From Thermotogaceae bacterium (GTDB lineage: Bacteria; Thermotogota; Thermotogae; Thermotogales; Thermotogaceae): a stretch of DNA of 44,489 nucleotides. The notes beneath the pieces are model-generated. The model was not told the origin of the DNA. It did not search any database and was given only the letters and a program-made list of their open reading frames with translations. Both the position numbers and the translations under genes were made by a program. Each line of letters begins with the position of its first letter. Within the stretch, counting starts at the first letter, position 1. The DNA lies in NCBI GenBank assembly GCA_026993805.1, contig JALWSA010000050.1, forward strand, positions 1-44,489, written 5' to 3'. Shown here one piece after another: positions 40,932 to 44,489 of this stretch.

Positions 40932-41375
40932 GTGCGATTCAAGTATAGATTGAAGATCTTTGTGGATGAACCAACTGCAAGGCGAGCTTCCATTATTCCC
41001 GAGGTTGTAAAGAAGTTGAGAAGTACAGGAACAAGGCTTGAGTATTCTTCTGGTGTGATGATTCTGGAGTCGAAAGAGAATCACGACATCGATGAAGATT
41101 TAGTTAAGGCTGTTGTAAAGGCGATAGGCAGGATAGTGGAAGCCGTTGCGGAGATAGAGCTTGAAGGTAGAGTTAAGGAGGTTTTCAGAGGAAAGCTTGA
41201 CCCCAACAAGCCCCTCGGTATAGTCTCTGATACCCAGGAGGAAAAGCCCAAGGAAGAGGAGGAAGAGGAAGAAGAAGCAGAAGACGAAGAAGAATATTAC
41301 GAAGAAGACCTTTTCTTGGATGAGGAGGAACTCGAGGAGGAAGTGTATTACAACGAAGATGAGGAGGAGTACTGA
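40932..41375 (+). CDS. Protein of unknown function with very acidic C-terminal tail
   Basis: 147 residues, not recognised. The first ~100 residues are a small alpha/beta domain (MRFKYRLKIFVDEPTARRAS, then a strand-rich middle LEYSSGVMILESKEN and a helix DEDLVKAVVKAIGRIVEAVA). The last ~45 residues are about two-thirds Glu/Asp, with scattered Tyr and Leu. No membrane segment, signal peptide or cysteine. Such tails appear in proteins that mimic nucleic acids, bind basic partners, or act as chaperones. GTG start at 40932 after GAGGGGAGGGAAG; the promoter is near consensus. Single-gene unit, convergent with a small membrane protein. Confidence 0.7.
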   Translation: MRFKYRLKIFVDEPTARRASIIPEVVKKLRSTGTRLEYSSGVMILESKENHDIDEDLVKAVVKAIGRIVEAVAEIELEGRVKEVFRGKLDPNKPLGIVSDTQEEKPKEEEEEEEEAEDEEEYYEEDLFLDEEELEEEVYYNEDEEEY

Positions 41376-41390
41376 AGCTCCTCCTCTTTC
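41361..41390 (+). terminator. Possible terminator over the stop of the acidic-tail gene
   Basis: GAGGAGGAG (41361-41369) / CTCCTCCTC (41378-41386), eight-base loop that contains the TGA, then TTTC. The T-run is weak and the left arm is part of the Glu-codon run, so the match is partly forced by coding. Confidence 0.5.
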
Positions 41391-41718
41391 AAAATCTCGT
41401 TTCTATCTTGAATTTGAACCTGTCCATTAAAACCTGGATTCCCCACTGAATCAGTGCCAAGCCTGCTATTGCGAGGATGAAAGCCCAGAATCCCATGTTT
41501 ATAACCTTCAAAAGTATGAGAGCTATGAGTATACCGCCTCCAAGTGATGTCAGGCCTTTGGGGAAACCCATTCTTGCCATATTCAGAGCTCCAGATATTC
41601 CGAATCCCAGAGCGATCATCCAGAGGATGAATGTCCAGAATCCCATGGGTATCAGACCTAAGGCCCCAAGGAATATTAGAATACCGAGAATTATAAGGGC
41701 GATCCCGAATACCTTCAT
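41389..41718 (-). CDS. Small four-helix membrane protein (LiaF/LiaI-like transmembrane type)
   Basis: 109 residues, nearly all membrane helices, made of two related halves: LIPMGFWTFILWMIALGFGI and VINMGFWAFILAIAGLALIQ share the MGFW-x-FIL pattern. The layout resembles the transmembrane region of LiaI/LiaF-type and DUF5668-like proteins, of unknown function. ATG overlaps the Sua5 stop (ATGA) with GAGGTGATAAG before it, so it is translated with sua5. Confidence 0.65.
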   Translation of the reverse strand: MKVFGIALIILGILIFLGALGLIPMGFWTFILWMIALGFGISGALNMARMGFPKGLTSLGGGILIALILLKVINMGFWAFILAIAGLALIQWGIQVLMDRFKFKIETRF

Positions 41719-42731
41719 CTTATCACCTCACTTGCCGCTTTTCTGAGTCTGTTCATCACAGAAAAAAGCACTCCTTTTTCTTCAAAGCCTTCAACTATTA
41801 TAACCTCTCCCTCTATTTTATCCGCTTCTCTTAAAGATTTGAACAAGTTTCTTGCTATTGAGAATGGATTTGAAATGCTTCCAATTATGATCGTTTTGCT
41901 GTATTCAAGTTTTTCTGCCAATTCCTTTGAGCATATCAATATGGCTTTGGGTGTCTCGTATAGCACTTCTTTCAGTTTTTCTTTAGATTCAACTAAGATG
42001 AGCTTTTTTTCAGGAGCGTAATGCCGGTATTTCATCCCAGGGGAAGGGGGTCTATCGAGAGCCTTTAATCCTTTTGCGGCTTCATGAACCGTCACTTTGC
42101 CAATCTCTTTCAGCTGTTCTATGTATAAAGGCCCGGGTCTCAGGAGAACGGGTGGATCCTTTGTAAAATCTATTATCGTGGATTCTAAACCGAAGAGAGT
42201 TTCTCCCCCATCTATTATTACATCTGCTCTTCCGTTCATATCTTCGAAGACGTGCTCAAATGTTGTGGGACTGGGCTTGCCCGAAAGATTTGCACTGGGT
42301 GCTGCTATGGGAACTTCTGAGAGCGAGATCAAAAGCTTGGCGATTGGATGGGAAGGCATTCTGACCGCAATGGTGGAAAGACCCGCTGTAACGACACCTG
42401 GAATTTCTTCTTTCTTTTCGAGAACTGCTGTGAAAGGTCCTGGCCAGAGTCGTTCCATGAATTTAAAAGCACTTTTGGGGATTTTGTGAGCAACTTTTTC
42501 GAGCATATCGAATGAATCTATATGCACTATGAGTGGGTTGTCGGAAGGACGTCCCTTGGCCTGAAATATCTTCTTACAAGCCAATTCGTTGAAGGCATCT
42601 GCTCCGAGGCCGTACACTGTTTCTGTGGGAAAAGCCACGATTTTTCCCTGCTTGATCGCATCTACCGCTCTTTCGAGCTCTTTCGTTGAGGGATTTTCGG
42701 GATCAACCTTCAAGATGAGTGTTTTTGCCAT
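41715..42731 (-). CDS. sua5: Threonylcarbamoyl-AMP synthase, Sua5 type
   Basis: Makes threonylcarbamoyl-AMP from threonine, bicarbonate and ATP, the first step of the t6A modification of tRNAs that read ANN codons. About 338 residues: a YrdC domain (GKIVAFPTETVYGLGADA, KIFQAKGRPSDNPLIVHI, the substrate loop AAPSANLSGKPSPT) and a C-terminal Sua5 domain, linked by SPGMKYRHYAPEKKL. ATG at 42731 follows GAGG; the GTG at 42737 is too close to it. It starts at the end of the ATPase gene. Confidence 0.96.
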   Translation of the reverse strand: MAKTLILKVDPENPSTKELERAVDAIKQGKIVAFPTETVYGLGADAFNELACKKIFQAKGRPSDNPLIVHIDSFDMLEKVAHKIPKSAFKFMERLWPGPFTAVLEKKEEIPGVVTAGLSTIAVRMPSHPIAKLLISLSEVPIAAPSANLSGKPSPTTFEHVFEDMNGRADVIIDGGETLFGLESTIIDFTKDPPVLLRPGPLYIEQLKEIGKVTVHEAAKGLKALDRPPSPGMKYRHYAPEKKLILVESKEKLKEVLYETPKAILICSKELAEKLEYSKTIIIGSISNPFSIARNLFKSLREADKIEGEVIIVEGFEEKGVLFSVMNRLRKAASEVIR

Positions 42732-42733
42732 GT

Positions 42734-44489
42734 TCACAGCCTCATGATTTCCGTTTCCGGTATGGACGAGAATATTCTATTGTCGCTCGTGAAAACAATT
42801 ACCTGTCTTTGTGAAGAGATGTCTTTTAGGAGTTGCAGCACTTCTTTGAGTCTGTTCTCATCGTACCTTACGAGCGCATTGTCGATAACGAGTGGGTATT
42901 CCTCATCGGGAGAGAGGGTTTCATAGAGAGCCAGCTTGTATGCCAATTCTATCTGGTCTCTCGTTGCCCGACTCAAAGAGTTCACATTACCGGATTTTCC
43001 TGGGGCTAAAGATATCTCAATTCCAAGGTCGTCTCTTACCATGAGCCTGAATGTCGTATTCTTTATCAATTTATCGATGAATTTCTGGAATTTCTCTTCG
43101 AATATCATCTTGTATTTCTCAACGAATTCAGACTTTATTTCCTGGAAAACCTTCATTACTTCGGGGAATACTCTCACCGCTTCAACGTACATTTCATGCT
43201 TTAGTCTGAGCATTTCCATTTCTTCCAACTTTGAGAAGAGCTCTTCCGGTTTCACCTTTCTTTCCTGGAGCTCTCTCTCCATCTCTTCCAGGCGGCTCTT
43301 CGTGCTCTGAAGCTCGGACTGCGTGTTTTCTATTTTAGCAACGAGAATCTCCTCATGTGGCAAATTGGATGGCTCTACCTCCTGAGGTATCTCCATATCC
43401 TGATACTGTTTGTAGTTCTCCCATTTTTCCTTTAGCTCTTTCAGTCTCTCTTCTAACTTTTCTCTTTTCTTAACGAGCTCTTCATATTCTAATTTCTTCT
43501 TTACTATCTCTTCGCAGTCTTCATAACTTTCGCATTCCAATTTTCTCAGGAGTTTTTCATATTCATCCAGTATTTCCTCTCTTGCTCTTCTCAGTTCTGA
43601 GAGCCTGGCTTCCAGGCTTTCCATGGTCATATTCAAAACACCCAATTTTTCTCTCAAGCTTGTGTATTCATCCACTTTTTCTTTGAGTACGTTTACGAGG
43701 TCCCTGTAATTTCCATGGACCTCCTCGTAAAACTCTGAAAGCCCTTTTATGAGTTCCTGTTCGATCAATTTCACTTCTTCGGATTCCGTTATTCTCTTAC
43801 TCTCGTCCTTCCACCTCTTGTAAAGCCTGAACTCGTTGAGGAGCTCTTCCGAACTCTCGAAACCCATACTCTCCACCAAACGTGAGAGATCGGAGCGAAG
43901 TCCCTCTAATTTTTTCTCGAGGACCCTTTGATTTAGTTCGAGCCTGACTTTTTCAGATTCGAGGGTATTCCTGCTTTTTCTGTACTCTGTGGTGGATATG
44001 AAGAGGGCAAGTGATATTCCCGCGGAGACGGATGCTATTATCGTGAGGAGGAAGAGGAGCTTGGTGATGAATCCAACTGCTATAAGACCGCCCGCAAGAG
44101 CTATGAAGACAAGGGCCAAATATTTTCTCAACGAGAACCTAAGCTGTGAAAACTTTATCTCATTGTCTATCTTCGTTACGTCACCTTTGACTTTTTCGAG
44201 GTCTTCTTCTACTTGTTTTATGTTGAGCAGCATCTCCCTTATTCTTTCTATTCTCTCCTCTATCTTGGGTGCGGATTCAAAGACTCTCCATTTTTCATCA
44301 AAACCCTTTGGCTTTAGCTTGTCCTCGTACATTCTCAATGACAGTTCGAGATTTTTCACCTTTAAGCCAATGCGTTCAGCATCTTCTTCCGTTTCTATAC
44401 TTAGGTCTTTTTCCAATTCCGAGATTCTGTTCTTCAGTTTCAAAGCCTCTCCCCGACGTTCTTCCAAATCCTTCTCGTACCTTCTGATC
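42734..44489 (-). CDS. YhaN/Rad50-like ATPase with membrane hairpin (5' end outside window)
   Basis: The frame stays open to the right edge, so the N-terminus with Walker A is outside; 584 residues are visible. A long coiled coil (Glu/Lys/Leu-rich throughout) is broken by two membrane helices (LALVFIALAGGLIAVGF and LLFLLTIIASVSAGISLALF) around bases 44000-44120. The C-terminal ATPase part has the signature NSLSRATRDQIELAYKLA and Walker B EEYPLVIDNALVRYDENR. This is the layout of YhaN-type proteins, SMC/Rad50 relatives with a membrane anchor that often sit next to a SbcD/Mre11-like nuclease (YhaO). The residue after the Walker B Asp is Asn, where relatives have Asp or Glu. The stop lies just ahead of the sua5 start, so the two are likely one transcript. 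Confidence 0.8.
   Translation of the reverse strand, partial: IRRYEKDLEERRGEALKLKNRISELEKDLSIETEEDAERIGLKVKNLELSLRMYEDKLKPKGFDEKWRVFESAPKIEERIERIREMLLNIKQVEEDLEKVKGDVTKIDNEIKFSQLRFSLRKYLALVFIALAGGLIAVGFITKLLFLLTIIASVSAGISLALFISTTEYRKSRNTLESEKVRLELNQRVLEKKLEGLRSDLSRLVESMGFESSEELLNEFRLYKRWKDESKRITESEEVKLIEQELIKGLSEFYEEVHGNYRDLVNVLKEKVDEYTSLREKLGVLNMTMESLEARLSELRRAREEILDEYEKLLRKLECESYEDCEEIVKKKLEYEELVKKREKLEERLKELKEKWENYKQYQDMEIPQEVEPSNLPHEEILVAKIENTQSELQSTKSRLEEMERELQERKVKPEELFSKLEEMEMLRLKHEMYVEAVRVFPEVMKVFQEIKSEFVEKYKMIFEEKFQKFIDKLIKNTTFRLMVRDDLGIEISLAPGKSGNVNSLSRATRDQIELAYKLALYETLSPDEEYPLVIDNALVRYDENRLKEVLQLLKDISSQRQVIVFTSDNRIFSSIPETEIMRL

Overview
The window reads as a chromosomal segment of a motile member of the Thermotogota, close to Thermotoga or Pseudothermotoga. 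The best marker is a 353-residue NusG whose NGN domain is split by a domain of about 180 residues, a Thermotoga hallmark. Supporting signs are dense head-to-tail gene packing with ATGA/GTGA/TTGA stop-start overlaps, strong GGAGGTGA ribosome binding sites, many GTG and TTG starts, heavy use of AGA/AGG and ATA codons, a FliQ flagellar export protein and a GH38 alpha-mannosidase. No rRNA, tRNA, CRISPR array, transposase, integrase or prophage gene was seen, and no gap between genes exceeds 300 bases.

Layout, left part. 1-2164 (+): the end of an HD-GYP phosphodiesterase, an alpha/beta hydrolase and a NurA-like putative nuclease, closed by a bidirectional terminator. 2203-4679 (-): secE-nusG-rplK-rplA with its own promoter but without rplJ-rplL-rpoBC after it. 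4790-7729 (-): fliQ, two uncharacterised membrane or exported proteins, a NUDIX protein and ispE, mostly overlapping. 7803-13247 (+): a complete peptide/oligosaccharide ABC importer (permease, two ATPases, binding protein, permease), divergent from fliQ. 13248-16757 (-): smc, whose stop codon directly abuts that of the last transporter gene.

Middle part. 17027-17725 (+): an ArsR-type repressor and an SPW-repeat-like membrane protein, with an inverted-repeat operator on the promoter. 17757-24693 (-): alpha-mannosidase, a UvrD/PcrA helicase and a lipoprotein built of an FN3 domain plus seven propeller-like repeats. 24856-27591 (+): glyA, a structured leader that looks like an attenuator, then upp-udk for pyrimidine salvage. 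27605-30766 (-): HtrA protease, a PEGA-domain envelope protein and a HAD phosphatase.

Right part. 30894-36730 (+): a tightly packed six-gene run (metallo-beta-lactamase-fold hydrolase, MeaB GTPase, YitT membrane protein, pyruvate kinase, ThiI, orphan OmpR-type response regulator). 36734-37231 (-): a nitroreductase. 37385-38341 (+): a DJ-1/PfpI domain fused to a PrxQ-type peroxiredoxin. 38328-40761 (-): rplI, a B12-type radical SAM protein and a nitrilase-family amidohydrolase, coupled by stop-start overlaps. 40932-41375 (+): a protein of unknown function with a very acidic tail. 41389-44489 (-): a YhaN/Rad50-like ATPase with a membrane hairpin (running off the window), Sua5 and a small membrane protein.

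Most of the window is housekeeping. The parts most worth a second look are the PfpI-PrxQ fusion, the upp leader, the ArsR/SPW module with its operator, the seven-repeat FN3 lipoprotein, the YhaN-like ATPase with Asp-Asn in Walker B, and the acidic-tail protein next to a repeated promoter element. No clear multi-gene undescribed system was found.
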